A stretch of 64,000 bases of DNA from an uncultured Acetatifactor sp. (lineage in GTDB: Bacteria; Bacillota; Clostridia; Lachnospirales; Lachnospiraceae). The stretch lies in contig CAJUJN010000016.1 of assembly GCA_910586775.1 (NCBI GenBank), forward strand, positions 1 through 64,000. The letters run 5' to 3'. The position numbers were made by a program, and so were the translations under genes. Shown one piece after another: positions 29,110 to 37,826 of this stretch. Positions within the stretch are counted from its first letter, which is position 1; each line of letters opens with the position of its first letter. The notes below the pieces were generated by a model, which saw nothing but the letters and a program-made list of their open reading frames with translations, did no database searches and was not told the origin of the DNA.

Positions 29110-30087
29110 CTAGATAAGCGCGCTTTCCGAATCAATTTTGGATACGATATAGTTGGCAGCCAGAATCGTAATACAGCATGCCACTGACTGGAACAGGGAT
29201 GCCGCTGCCGTCCTTCCGATGGATACATTTGACTGCAGTGCGTTATAGAGATAAGTGTCAAATGTGGACACCGTATTATACAGGGCATTGGGCACTCTCT
29301 GTGTGACCTGGTAAAACAGGCCGAAATCGGAGTAGAATATCTTGCCCACATTCATGATAAACATCATGATTGCCATCGGCCTCAGGCAAGGGAGCGTGAT
29401 GTATTTTGCCTGTTGGAATTTTGTAGCGCCGTCGATCATAGCCGCTTCATACATGGAACTGTCAATCCCCGTGATCGTGGCCAGGTAGACAACCATGCCG
29501 TAACCGGTACCCTTCCACAGATTCATGAATACCAGAATGAACGGCCAGTACTTTGCCTCAGAATACCACATGACAGGATCACCGCCGAACAGTCCGACAA
29601 TCTGATTCAGAAGCCCCTTGGTGGGATTCAGGAAAGCGTAAACGAAATAACTTACCACCACCCAACTCATAAAATGGGGGAAGAACATCATTGTCTGATA
29701 GACCTTTGACATCAGCTTGCTGTAAAGCTGGCTGATTACAATTGCCAACGTAATCGGAATCACCGTACCAAGGATAATGAAGACAATATTGTAGAGAACC
29801 GTATTCCTCAGCAGCATGGAGAACGCATTGGACTTAAAGAAAAAGTTAAAATTGCCGAAGCCCGCCCACTCGCTGTGGAAGAGACTGTACAAAAAGCCAT
29901 GCCCTGCCGAAATCTTATAGTTTTTAAAGGCAATAATCATACCGAACATCGGCAGATACGCGAACACCACAAACCAGAGAAAAGTGGGAAGCCCCAACAA
30001 CGTCAGCTCCGTGTCTCCCCTCGTCCACCGCGCCTTCCTGTTTCCCCTTTTTTTCGTTTTCTTTCCGCTCTGTGCTGTTTTCGGCAT
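29110..30087 (-). CDS. Sugar ABC transporter permease (LplB type)
   Basis: The product (325 aa from MPKTAQSG) has a basic N-terminus, six membrane helices and the EAA loop YEAAMIDGATKFQQAKYITLP. It is the heterodimer partner of the permease encoded next. No strong ribosome site marks the start. An upstream in-frame TTG (30105) would add six residues and cannot be excluded. Confidence 0.87.
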   Translation of the reverse strand: MPKTAQSGKKTKKRGNRKARWTRGDTELTLLGLPTFLWFVVFAYLPMFGMIIAFKNYKISAGHGFLYSLFHSEWAGFGNFNFFFKSNAFSMLLRNTVLYNIVFIILGTVIPITLAIVISQLYSKLMSKVYQTMMFFPHFMSWVVVSYFVYAFLNPTKGLLNQIVGLFGGDPVMWYSEAKYWPFILVFMNLWKGTGYGMVVYLATITGIDSSMYEAAMIDGATKFQQAKYITLPCLRPMAIMMFIMNVGKIFYSDFGLFYQVTQRVPNALYNTVSTFDTYLYNALQSNVSIGRTAAASLFQSVACCITILAANYIVSKIDSESALI

Positions 30088-30173
30088 TTTTTCTTCTTTT
30101 TTCAATTCTCAACACCGTCCTTTTTTCATTTTTTCGTCATTTTACACACTTTCCGCTCTTTTTAGCTGTTTTT

Positions 30174-30234
30174 ATTATAACTTTTCACACCGTTCCCAAA
30201 AAGTCTCTATAGGATTCTTTATAGTATAAAAAGG
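30174..30234 (-). promoter_or_regulatory. Promoter and shared operator-like motif before the permease genes
   Basis: On the minus strand TTTTTG (30197-30202), a 17-bp spacer and TATAAT (30174-30179) form a promoter. A 24-bp motif at 30211-30234 with core CTTTATAGTAT lies just upstream of it. A near-identical motif lies in the yesM-like promoter region (34443-34466) in opposite orientation. Confidence 0.55.
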
Positions 30235-30246
30235 AAACAACATCTT

Positions 30247-31725
30247 TTATTTCCGCCTGGATATCATCCATATATTGATCTGGCGCTGAAGCTCCTGCTG
30301 CAGACTCCCGATTCCTGCCTGTTCCAGCTCATCCCGCATCCTGGGCAGAAATTCTTCCGGGTCCACGGTTCCCGTCATCAGCGCATTCTCATATTTTCTG
30401 CATACCTGGCTTATATTGCTGCATTCCTCGGAGAAACCGGAAAGATCCGGAATAAACCCCAGGATAGGCGATTCTATGGCAATATCGTTAAATTCCCGAT
30501 ACAGCTCCCACTTATCCGGATTTTCCCCCGCTACTGTATTCAGGATAAACCAGTTTCCCTGGGTATAGGCCACTCCCCGGTAATCATCGTTCAGGTATGT
30601 CACCTGCCCGTCCTCATTTAATCTGTAATGAAGCCCCTCCACTCCATAGTTCAGCAGATTGCGGACATCCGGATCCGTATTTACCGCATTTAAGAAAACA
30701 GCGCATTCCTCCGGATGCTCCGTCCTGGCGTTAACTGCCATGATGCCCCCCAGCGCAGACTCCGAAGTCACCACCAGGTCGCTGACCTGCTGTGTCACAA
30801 TCGGGTAGCCAAAAGTGGACGAAAAGCTGACATCCGATTCGGGCCCGCCGCTGGCAAGCCGGAGAAATACCTTTTCCCCCTGGAACCTGGAAAACGCGGT
30901 TCTCATGGACGCATCTTCATTGATATAACCTGCCGAATAGTATTTGTGGAGCGTATCCAGAAGCTGTTCACAATACTCCGTCTCAAACAGATTTACGACT
31001 TCCGCCGATGTATCGTCCGTCCGGATTACCAGCGGAATATCGGTATAAGTCACATACTCATAGCCTCCCATAGATGCCAGGTTGACATGGCTGTTAGACA
31101 AAAAGAGCGGAATATAGTCCGGTTCCCCGCGGGAAACCGTCCGCAGCAGAGGCTCCAGGGATTCCATGGTAAGATACCTTGTCACATCGATATCGTATTT
31201 TTCCACCAGCTCCCTGTCATACAGAAGATACATAAGCACGGCAAGCTCCTTATTGGTGGGGATACCGTATATACGTCCGTTCACCGTGGCACCCTTCCAG
31301 AATTTACCGTTGACCGCCGCCCAGGTGTCCGCACAGATTCCCTCCATGTACGGCGTAAGATCCAGCCAGTTTCCCGCCAGAGCATTTTCCAGATAATTTT
31401 CTGTCCAGGCGAAGGCAATGTCAAAATTCCCGTCTGTACTGAAGAGGGAATCCAGCTTTGCCTCATAATCGTTCCATCCTGTCTTGTTGTAACTCACCGT
31501 GAAGCCGTACCGCTGCAGCAATAGAGTATTCAGCGCTTCTTCCACCTGCTTCAGGCCGGCATCCGGCTCACCTATGGTGTAGTAAACCAACCGGATTGCC
31601 TCCTCTCTGTCCTCCGTATCCTCAGCCGCATACTCCTCCTGTTCCTCTACCCTGGCGCATTCTGCCGTCAGAAGAACTGCCAGCGCAACGGACAGAATGG
31701 CAGAAATTCTCCTATATCTTCCCAT
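30247..31725 (-). CDS. Second sugar-binding protein of the N-glycan locus
   Basis: The product (492 aa from MGRYRRIS) has a signal segment ending in LLTAECARVEE. The Cys could be a lipidation site, but Glu before it breaks the usual lipobox. The rest follows the solute-binding fold of the neighbouring lipoprotein, including a GYINEDASMRTAF segment and the LPRMRDELEQAGI tail. GGAAGG and GGTGGGG precede the ATG, which overlaps the end of the response regulator gene. Placed right after the two-component genes, it may act in sensing rather than uptake (inference). Confidence 0.8.
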   Translation of the reverse strand: MGRYRRISAILSVALAVLLTAECARVEEQEEYAAEDTEDREEAIRLVYYTIGEPDAGLKQVEEALNTLLLQRYGFTVSYNKTGWNDYEAKLDSLFSTDGNFDIAFAWTENYLENALAGNWLDLTPYMEGICADTWAAVNGKFWKGATVNGRIYGIPTNKELAVLMYLLYDRELVEKYDIDVTRYLTMESLEPLLRTVSRGEPDYIPLFLSNSHVNLASMGGYEYVTYTDIPLVIRTDDTSAEVVNLFETEYCEQLLDTLHKYYSAGYINEDASMRTAFSRFQGEKVFLRLASGGPESDVSFSSTFGYPIVTQQVSDLVVTSESALGGIMAVNARTEHPEECAVFLNAVNTDPDVRNLLNYGVEGLHYRLNEDGQVTYLNDDYRGVAYTQGNWFILNTVAGENPDKWELYREFNDIAIESPILGFIPDLSGFSEECSNISQVCRKYENALMTGTVDPEEFLPRMRDELEQAGIGSLQQELQRQINIWMISRRK

Positions 31726-32638
31726 AAGCCCCACCTTCCTGCTGCTTTTCCCCCGCTTCGGATTCAGGCTCGCCTGCGTTTCCCGGCAATTCCGTCTTCT
31801 CATTACCTGCCATATGCGCATTTTCCGGCGATTCCGTTCCGTTGCGTTCTGCCGTATACGCATTTTTCTCCGTCTCCTCCATCCCCCGCAACGCCTTAGG
31901 TGAAAAACCGTAATATTCCTTAAAATGCACATAAAAATTATTCAGCTGGGTATAACCTACCTGAGCGGCAATGACTACAATCTTGTCCCCCGTGCTTTCA
32001 ATCAGCCTCTTCGCCTGCACCATGCGGTAGGCCATCAGGTATTCGGAAAATTTCATCCCTGTATCCTGCAGGAAAATCCTTCCGATATACTTACTGCTCA
32101 TACAGAACATATCCCCGATGCCCACCAGGGACAATGAGTTTCTGTAATTCCCTTTCACAATCATGATAATCTTATTGGTAATCCTGGAAAGCGTTCCGTA
32201 CTCCACCTTCAGCACCGGATCCACATCCGGCGGGGCGACCTGCCGCTGCGGCAGCCTGCCTTTCAGCTCTTCCACAATCGCCCGCTCCACAAAACGCCTC
32301 AGCTCCTTCTCATTGATGGGCTTTAAGAGATAATCCTTGGCAGAAACCTGCATGGATCTCTGTACGTATGTAAACTCGTCATAGCCGCTGATCATACAGC
32401 ACACTGCCTTAAGGCCGGAAGCCCTTAAGTGTTCCACCAGCTCATAACCCCAGCGCCCGTCTCCCAGCTTCACATCCATCAGAATGATATGCGGCCTTAT
32501 GTCCAGAGCCTTATTCACCGCCTCCTCATAAGTAGCCGCCGTCTCAATCTGGTTTATCCCATATCGGCTCCAATCAATCAGATATTGGATATTCTCCCTG
32601 ATATCCTTCTCATCATCCACTACCAGCAGCCGGTACAT
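31712..32638 (-). CDS. Response regulator, YesN type (REC + AraC)
   Basis: The product (308 aa) has a receiver domain (1-120) with acidic pocket VVDDE and phosphorylation site D55 in HIILMDVKLGD, then an AraC DNA-binding domain (about 160-255) with YIGRIFLQDTGMKFSEYLM and GYTQLNNFYVHFKEYYGFSP. A Glu/Asn/Ala-rich tail of about 50 residues with loose repeats (AERNGTESPEN, AGNEKTELPGN) follows and is unusual. It overlaps the kinase gene by 26 bp, and is the probable activator of the GH85/ABC locus. Confidence 0.9.
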   Translation of the reverse strand: MYRLLVVDDEKDIRENIQYLIDWSRYGINQIETAATYEEAVNKALDIRPHIILMDVKLGDGRWGYELVEHLRASGLKAVCCMISGYDEFTYVQRSMQVSAKDYLLKPINEKELRRFVERAIVEELKGRLPQRQVAPPDVDPVLKVEYGTLSRITNKIIMIVKGNYRNSLSLVGIGDMFCMSSKYIGRIFLQDTGMKFSEYLMAYRMVQAKRLIESTGDKIVVIAAQVGYTQLNNFYVHFKEYYGFSPKALRGMEETEKNAYTAERNGTESPENAHMAGNEKTELPGNAGEPESEAGEKQQEGGAYGKI

Positions 32639-34364
32639 CCACTACCCCCCCTTCTTTAAACACCACCTCGATGCACACCCCTGAGGGCGTATTATTCCGA
32701 ATCGTCATCCTTACCCTGTCCCCATAATATAGCAAAAGCCTGTAATATACATTCTGAAGGCCGATGCCCCCCATATTCTCTCCGCCTTTTTTGCCTTCTT
32801 CGGGCGTAAACCGGCCGTTTAAATAGTCCAGCTGTTTCTCCTGAATATAGCCAATGTTGTCGAAAAAAGTGAAACAAATCTCTTCTCCGCGCTTCTCCCC
32901 GGTGAACACGATGACCTTAATGCTCGCATCTTCCTTGAAATTATGCTTAAAAAAGTTCTCCATAATAGGCTGCATCCAGATTTTGGGTGTCAGAATGCTC
33001 AGAAGCTCTTCCTTCACGTCACAGTGGTACAGGAACTGTCCGTCGTAGAGGAAGCTCATCAAATCAAGATACTGTATGGTGATACCAATCTCTTTTTCCA
33101 TGGTAATTACGGGTTCCGTCTTTACGATATTGCGGTAAAGCAGGCCCAGGTTTGCCGTGGCATGGGCAAATTCCATATTCTGCACCCGCAGGGCGCGCAG
33201 CCGTATCCGTTCCAGTGTATTGTACAGAAAATGGGGGTTCAGCTGAGAACTCAGCATCTGCATCTGTGTCCGCTGCTGACTGATGGTCAATTCATATTTC
33301 TGCTGGATCAGGGTCTCCAGATACTCGTAGAGCCCGTTCAGCTGACTGGCAATAACTGCATACTCATCGCTGCGCTTTCCCACCTCAATACAGCAGAAAG
33401 AGCCATCCATGGCACACTCCACGCTGTGCAGGATGTCCTGCAGAAACCTGCTGTCCGAAGAAAACTGCCGTATACAGATCATCGTAATCAGTATAAAGCC
33501 CAGAAGCATTCCAAAAAACAGAACCCACAGTTCCTTTATCTGCGCCTGCATATACACGCTGGCCTTACCTGCTGCCACCACCAGGTAGGAATACTTCTCC
33601 GAAGCGTTCACCGCATAAAAGTACTTCCCTATCTTGCTTGCCGTCAAAGAAGCCAGTCCCACATTCCTCCCCGACTCCGTAACCTCTTCAAAACCCACGT
33701 CGCCGTCCAGCGCCTCTCCCAGAACCTTACCCTCCCCCTGAATCTCCATCCAGACTGCGATTTGCCCCTTCTGGCAAAAAGCTTCCTCAATCGGGACAGC
33801 CACGTCAATGACAAAGGATATCTTCCCCTTATACGCCGAATCCTGGTAAATATCCCTCGTATACGCATAACCCGCACTGCACAGAAGCTCCCCCTCCTCC
33901 GGTCCGATTGCCTTGCACCTGGAATATCCCTCCTGGCTGTATTCCATACACATGATATTCTCATCACAGTAATAGAGAATGTAACGAACCAGGTACTTAC
34001 AGTCCGTAACCAGATTGTCGCAGGTGCTGAGATAGCTGTCATAGGTCGTATCCCCGCTGCGCAGCCTGGCCGCCATGTATTCTGCCGGCGTAGCTCCGAA
34101 AAAATCAAAAAAATCTCTCTTCAGCACCGGACTGCCGTTCAGCCGGATCAGGAAATTATCTATTGTAACGATAACGCTGTCCAGTTCATCCTCCACCCGT
34201 GAGAAAGCCCTGTCCATATGCTCTGCAAAAAGCTGCTGCCCGACTATCCGGGCATTCGTATAACGATTGGAAATAATAAAGAAGAAAAACACAATTACAA
34301 TGGACAGATATGCCAAAAAAGTCCGCCGATATATCTTTAACTTCAGGAAGTTTGACGCTTTCAT
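32613..34364 (-). CDS. Sensor histidine kinase, YesM type
   Basis: The product (583 aa) has membrane helices near residues 15-33 and 275-300 flanking an extracytoplasmic sensor domain. A HAMP-like linker, a His_kinase box (SSQLNPHFLYNTLERIRL, phosphorylated His) and a GHKL ATPase domain with N-box MENFFKHNF and glycine boxes GGENMGGIGLQNV follow. It heads the locus. Such kinases sense sugars or sugar-loaded binding proteins outside the cell and pass phosphate to the coupled YesN-type regulator. Confidence 0.9.
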   Translation of the reverse strand: MKASNFLKLKIYRRTFLAYLSIVIVFFFFIISNRYTNARIVGQQLFAEHMDRAFSRVEDELDSVIVTIDNFLIRLNGSPVLKRDFFDFFGATPAEYMAARLRSGDTTYDSYLSTCDNLVTDCKYLVRYILYYCDENIMCMEYSQEGYSRCKAIGPEEGELLCSAGYAYTRDIYQDSAYKGKISFVIDVAVPIEEAFCQKGQIAVWMEIQGEGKVLGEALDGDVGFEEVTESGRNVGLASLTASKIGKYFYAVNASEKYSYLVVAAGKASVYMQAQIKELWVLFFGMLLGFILITMICIRQFSSDSRFLQDILHSVECAMDGSFCCIEVGKRSDEYAVIASQLNGLYEYLETLIQQKYELTISQQRTQMQMLSSQLNPHFLYNTLERIRLRALRVQNMEFAHATANLGLLYRNIVKTEPVITMEKEIGITIQYLDLMSFLYDGQFLYHCDVKEELLSILTPKIWMQPIMENFFKHNFKEDASIKVIVFTGEKRGEEICFTFFDNIGYIQEKQLDYLNGRFTPEEGKKGGENMGGIGLQNVYYRLLLYYGDRVRMTIRNNTPSGVCIEVVFKEGGVVDVPAAGSG

Positions 34365-34435
34365 CTCCGCATACTCCCCCTTATAAGCAATTATGACAGT
34401 AATATTCTACACAGCGGAACATTTTTCCGCAAGTA

Positions 34436-34466
34436 ATTATATCCTTTGCATACTATAAAGTATCCT
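34436..34466 (-). promoter_or_regulatory. yesM-side -10 and operator-like motif
   Basis: A minus-strand TATAAT (34436-34441) lies about 70 bp before the kinase start. Directly upstream is the second copy of the 24-bp motif (34443-34466) with core CTTTATAGTAT. No good -35 is seen, which suits an activated promoter. Confidence 0.5.
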
Positions 34467-34643
34467 ATTCTGCTCATCTTTATACAGTATCGGTTTCCTG
34501 CCGGCTACAGGCTTCGTCAGCTTCTGCCTTTTCCCTGCATGGCACAAATTCACTTATCGGAAACAGTTTTTTACAGCATGTCTGTGATAAAGCTATACAT
34601 CAGTTTCCCGGATATTGTCGAATTGCTGATATTTTGCCGCCAA

Positions 34644-34673
34644 AAAAGGCATGTGCCTCTGCACATGCCTTTT
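34644..34673 (-). terminator. Terminator of the GntR/ABC operon
   Basis: AAAAGGCATGTGC pairs with its exact complement over a 4-nt loop. On the minus strand six T follow. It lies about 150 bp after the ABC-2 permease stop. Confidence 0.85.
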
Positions 34674-34818
34674 GTATTACCTGTCAGCTTACAGATGTAT
34701 CCCTTTGATGCCGCATCTCCGGATACCCTATGATTATCCCTTATCGTCCTCTCAAAATATCTGCCATGCCTTTCAACGGTAAATTCCGGGCAGCGCCACA
34801 GGAACATGCCGGCAAGGC

Positions 34819-35472
34819 TCAAAACTCCTTCTTATTCATGATCCCGATGCTGATCCTGCAGGACAGCAGTAATATAACCACACTGATAACGACGGCGCCC
34901 ACGGCAACTGCCCCTGTCCCCATCACAGGAAGCTTCTCCAACGCGGCATCCAAATCAATGTTCATTGCTTCGGCAAGCTTCACCCCCAGGACAGTCGCCG
35001 CAAAAATCAGCCCGATGGTAATTATCATAACAATTCTGCCTTTCTCCCCGCCGAATTTCATATGAAAGGGAATGAGGACGGAAAGCAGCAGCAATGCAAC
35101 TGGCAGCATAACCAGTGACATCATGAGGCTGTCCGTCACCGTGCTGGTATTCCTGACCGCCCCTGCCACGGTTACGATCACCGACCCCAGCAGCCATCCG
35201 CCACCGCCCAGCAGCAGCCCGAAAGCATATTTTTCCAGCACATAGCCCTTCCTGGTAACCGGCAGGGAAAGCAGAAACGTATAACCGTTATCAAATTCAT
35301 CATAGCTCATGGTGCTCGTTGTAAAAGAAGCGCCGATCAACGCCAGATATGTGATGATAAACGAAACGTCTTTCATATACGCTCCCATACTCACCGCAAT
35401 CAACAGGATCATAATTATGGAATTCCTCATATTTTTCATCAGCCTGATATCTTTGATCAACAAACCTTTCAT
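34819..35472 (-). CDS. ABC-2 type membrane protein
   Basis: The product (217 aa) has six membrane helices typical of small ABC-2 permeases and the TMSYDEFDNGYTFLLSLPVTRKGYVLEKY motif common to this group (split by helices). It overlaps the ATPase gene by ATGA and is the last gene of the GntR-ATPase-permease operon. The transported substrate is unknown; related systems handle antimicrobial peptides or cell-wall stress. Confidence 0.85.
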   Translation of the reverse strand: MKGLLIKDIRLMKNMRNSIIMILLIAVSMGAYMKDVSFIITYLALIGASFTTSTMSYDEFDNGYTFLLSLPVTRKGYVLEKYAFGLLLGGGGWLLGSVIVTVAGAVRNTSTVTDSLMMSLVMLPVALLLLSVLIPFHMKFGGEKGRIVMIITIGLIFAATVLGVKLAEAMNIDLDAALEKLPVMGTGAVAVGAVVISVVILLLSCRISIGIMNKKEF

Positions 35473-36326
35473 AATGCAGCACCTCGAATCATCATTGTAA
35501 TCACTTCGTCAATGGTTCCCTTTATAACCGCAAGCTTCGGATAATTCTCCAGATAATACCGCTTCTGGTTGGTCAGGCAGCTGTAACCGAAGCTCTCCTT
35601 CCTGCAGCGCAGGATGTATTGCTTATCCAGGGTATCGTATTGCCGTTCATCTACCTTCAGCACGGCGTAATCGCTTAACAGTACATCCGTATCCTCATGG
35701 AGGACAATCCTCCCCTCATGTATCATGTACACGTCGTCACAGAGCGTCTCCAGGTCCCCGGATATATGGGAGCTGATCAGGATGGACCTGTCCTCATCCT
35801 TTTCCATGAACTCCCGCAGCAGCTCCAGCAGTTCGTCCCTTGCCACCACGTCCAGCCCCGAAGTGGGCTCATCCAATATCAGCAGCCTGGCATTGTGGGA
35901 AATGGCCGTTATGACCTTCAGCTTTGCTTTCATACCTGTGGAGAATTCCTTAATCTTCTTATTGTCAGGCAGGCCGGCTTTGCGGATCTGCTCCAGGAAA
36001 AAGGCTTTGTCGAAATCCTCATAGAGACTGCCCAGAACGGGAACCGTATCCGCAACCGTCAGATACCCGCTGAAACCGGAATCCGACAGGACTACGCCCA
36101 GTTTCTGCCTGTCCTTCGCGCCAAAATCCCGGATGTCCCTGCCCAGAATACGGATAGTGCCGCCGTCCGGACGAACCAGTCCCAGCGCCGCCTTAAAGGT
36201 AGTGCTTTTCCCTGCGCCGTTCTGCCCGATAAGCCCGGTGACACAACCCGGCTTCACCTCCATGGTACAGTCCAGTGAGAACGATTTATAGTTTTTTGTT
36301 AAATGTTCAATCCTTAACATTTTCAA
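35469..36326 (-). CDS. ABC transporter ATP-binding protein
   Basis: The product (285 aa) has Walker A GLIGQNGAGKSTTF, a signature EFSTGMKAKL (variant of LSGGQ), Walker B LLILDEPTSGLD and H-loop ILISSHISGDLE. The extra C-terminal 70 residues resemble the YtrB/BcrA group. Its ATG overlaps the GntR stop and its stop overlaps the permease start, so the three genes are tightly coupled. Confidence 0.92.
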   Translation of the reverse strand: MKMLRIEHLTKNYKSFSLDCTMEVKPGCVTGLIGQNGAGKSTTFKAALGLVRPDGGTIRILGRDIRDFGAKDRQKLGVVLSDSGFSGYLTVADTVPVLGSLYEDFDKAFFLEQIRKAGLPDNKKIKEFSTGMKAKLKVITAISHNARLLILDEPTSGLDVVARDELLELLREFMEKDEDRSILISSHISGDLETLCDDVYMIHEGRIVLHEDTDVLLSDYAVLKVDERQYDTLDKQYILRCRKESFGYSCLTNQKRYYLENYPKLAVIKGTIDEVITMMIRGAAL

Positions 36327-36694
36327 CCCTCCAGAATCAATTCGAACAAGCTCCTGATATCCTCGTCGCTTATCCCGTATCTTCTGCCCTTTTGGACAGC
36401 CATCTCCAAATCCGCCTCCAGTTCCTTCTTCTGTTCTTCCAGCAAAAGTTCCTTATTCACCGCCGTCACATAGGTTCCCTTGCCGTGAACAGTGGCCGTA
36501 AAGCCTTCTGCTTCCAGGCTGTCATAGGCTTTCTTGACGGTCAGTGCACTGATCTTCAATTCCTTTGACAGAGTGCGGACAGAGGGCAGGCTGTCGTTTT
36601 CCTTCAGTTCCCCGCTACGGATCATGGCCTTGACCTGGTCTCCTATCTGCTCATAGATGGGAACCATGGACGAACTGTTTATTATAATGCGCAT
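36323..36694 (-). CDS. GntR family regulator (YtrA type)
   Basis: The product (123 aa) is one winged helix-turn-helix (PIYEQIGDQVKAMIRSGEL, LPSVRTLSKEL, SALTVKKAYDSLEAEGF) plus a short dimerisation helix, as in the YtrA subfamily that controls a following ABC operon. Start MRIIINSSS follows GGAGG by 8 nt. A start five codons earlier lacks a site. The promoter in front is covered by nested inverted repeats, so autorepression is likely. Confidence 0.9.
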   Translation of the reverse strand: MRIIINSSSMVPIYEQIGDQVKAMIRSGELKENDSLPSVRTLSKELKISALTVKKAYDSLEAEGFTATVHGKGTYVTAVNKELLLEEQKKELEADLEMAVQKGRRYGISDEDIRSLFELILEG

Positions 36695-36782
36695 TAATGC
36701 TTCCTCCATTCCGGTTCAGCCTTCATATGTTCTTCTGCGGACTGAACTTTCCTTTCTGATTACTATTTCATATCCGGATGTT

Positions 36783-36829
36783 AACAGTATATAACAGTTT
36801 ATAACTGTTGTCAAGTGTTATATACTGTT
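36783..36829 (-). promoter_or_regulatory. Promoter with nested operators for the GntR operon
   Basis: TTGACA (36809-36814), 17 bp and TATACT (36786-36791) form a near-perfect promoter. AACAGTTTATAACTGTT (36793-36809), an inverted repeat, lies between the two boxes. A second, outer pair, AACAGTATATAACA (36783-36796) and its exact complement (36816-36829), covers both boxes. Binding would block RNA polymerase. Confidence 0.75.
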
Positions 36830-36865
36830 TATTCCAAAATGCACTGTAATGCTTTGTGGATACCT

Positions 36866-36892
36866 CAAAAAAAGAGGCTGTCGAGACAGCCC
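36866..36892 (-). terminator. Terminator after the TetR gene
   Basis: GGCTGTC and GACAGCC form a tight hairpin. On the minus strand seven T follow, about 75 bp after the TetR stop. Confidence 0.75.
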
Positions 36893-36970
36893 CTTTGTCA
36901 CTTCCTCATTCAGTTTCCACCCGCCATTTATCCCCGCGCCGGTTCGGAACAAAAGATTTTAGTCAAAAAA

Positions 36971-37534
36971 TTATCCCTGTTGCTTCAGACTGCGCTCCAC
37001 CATCTCTTCCGCCATCCCCCTGCGCAGTTCACAGAGCCTTCTTATCTGCTCCGTCATATCATCCCGCAAGCCGCCGCTCATCCATTCCATAACCATGCCA
37101 AAACACTCGCACTTATAGAACCGGATCAGCAGCTCCCTGTCTGAATCTGCAATCGGCTTATCCGCAAATGCCACATTGACGTACGAGGATACCACATGCT
37201 CGCAGACCTTCCAGAGATACTGCTCATAGATATCCCGATTCGCGGAATTATGGATATGCAGGATGGCGCGGCGGTTTTTCCTGGCAAAATCCAGCGCGAC
37301 GTTGAGAGCCTCCTCGATGGAATCAATGGAAGGATACTCCTTGATAATCCGGTCAGCCTCCTCCGTCACGATCTCTTCCACCAGCGCCGGAATATCCTGG
37401 AAATGGTAGTAAAAAGAATTCCGGTTGACCCCGCATTCTTCCACAATATCCTTTACGGTAATCTGGCTCAGGGGCTTTTCATTTAAAAGTTTGATAAACG
37501 TGCTCTTTATTGCCATTTTCGTAAAATTAGGCAT
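36971..37534 (-). CDS. TetR family transcriptional regulator
   Basis: The product (187 aa) has an N-terminal helix-turn-helix (ITVKDIVEECGVNRNSFYYHFQDIPALVEEI, split by helices). Its C-terminal helical domain resembles TetR_C_33-like Clostridia regulators. Start MPNFTK lies 9 nt after GGGGAG; an ATG three codons earlier touches that site. No target gene is adjacent on the same strand, so it may act on itself or at a distance. Confidence 0.87.
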   Translation of the reverse strand: MPNFTKMAIKSTFIKLLNEKPLSQITVKDIVEECGVNRNSFYYHFQDIPALVEEIVTEEADRIIKEYPSIDSIEEALNVALDFARKNRRAILHIHNSANRDIYEQYLWKVCEHVVSSYVNVAFADKPIADSDRELLIRFYKCECFGMVMEWMSGGLRDDMTEQIRRLCELRRGMAEEMVERSLKQQG

Positions 37535-37590
37535 CGTTCTCATCTCCCCGGTGAAAATGTAAGCAGATGAAACTGCTCTGATTTGTATTA

Positions 37591-37619
37591 AGTATAGTAT
37601 AAAAAAGGCGCTTTTTCAA
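37591..37619 (-). promoter_or_regulatory. Promoter of the TetR gene
   Basis: TTGAAA (37614-37619), a 17-bp spacer and TATACT (37591-37596) on the minus strand lie 57 bp before the start codon. The ATAC/GTAT-rich sequence around the -10 is a possible self-operator. Confidence 0.7.
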
Positions 37620-37826
37620 TATTTTACGTAATCCCGTATCCCGATAAGCTTTTTGTTATTTTTCCACTTGCGCTGTCAAACCGTCCACTTACGCAATCGG
37701 CATAAAGGTTACGAAAAATTCTCCGATACACGGAATAGATATTTTTCTTTCCGGTTACAATGCGGTATATGGCTTTGATTTTCTGCATGCCTCGGAAGAG
37801 AAGTACAACACAGGCGGGAAAACAGT

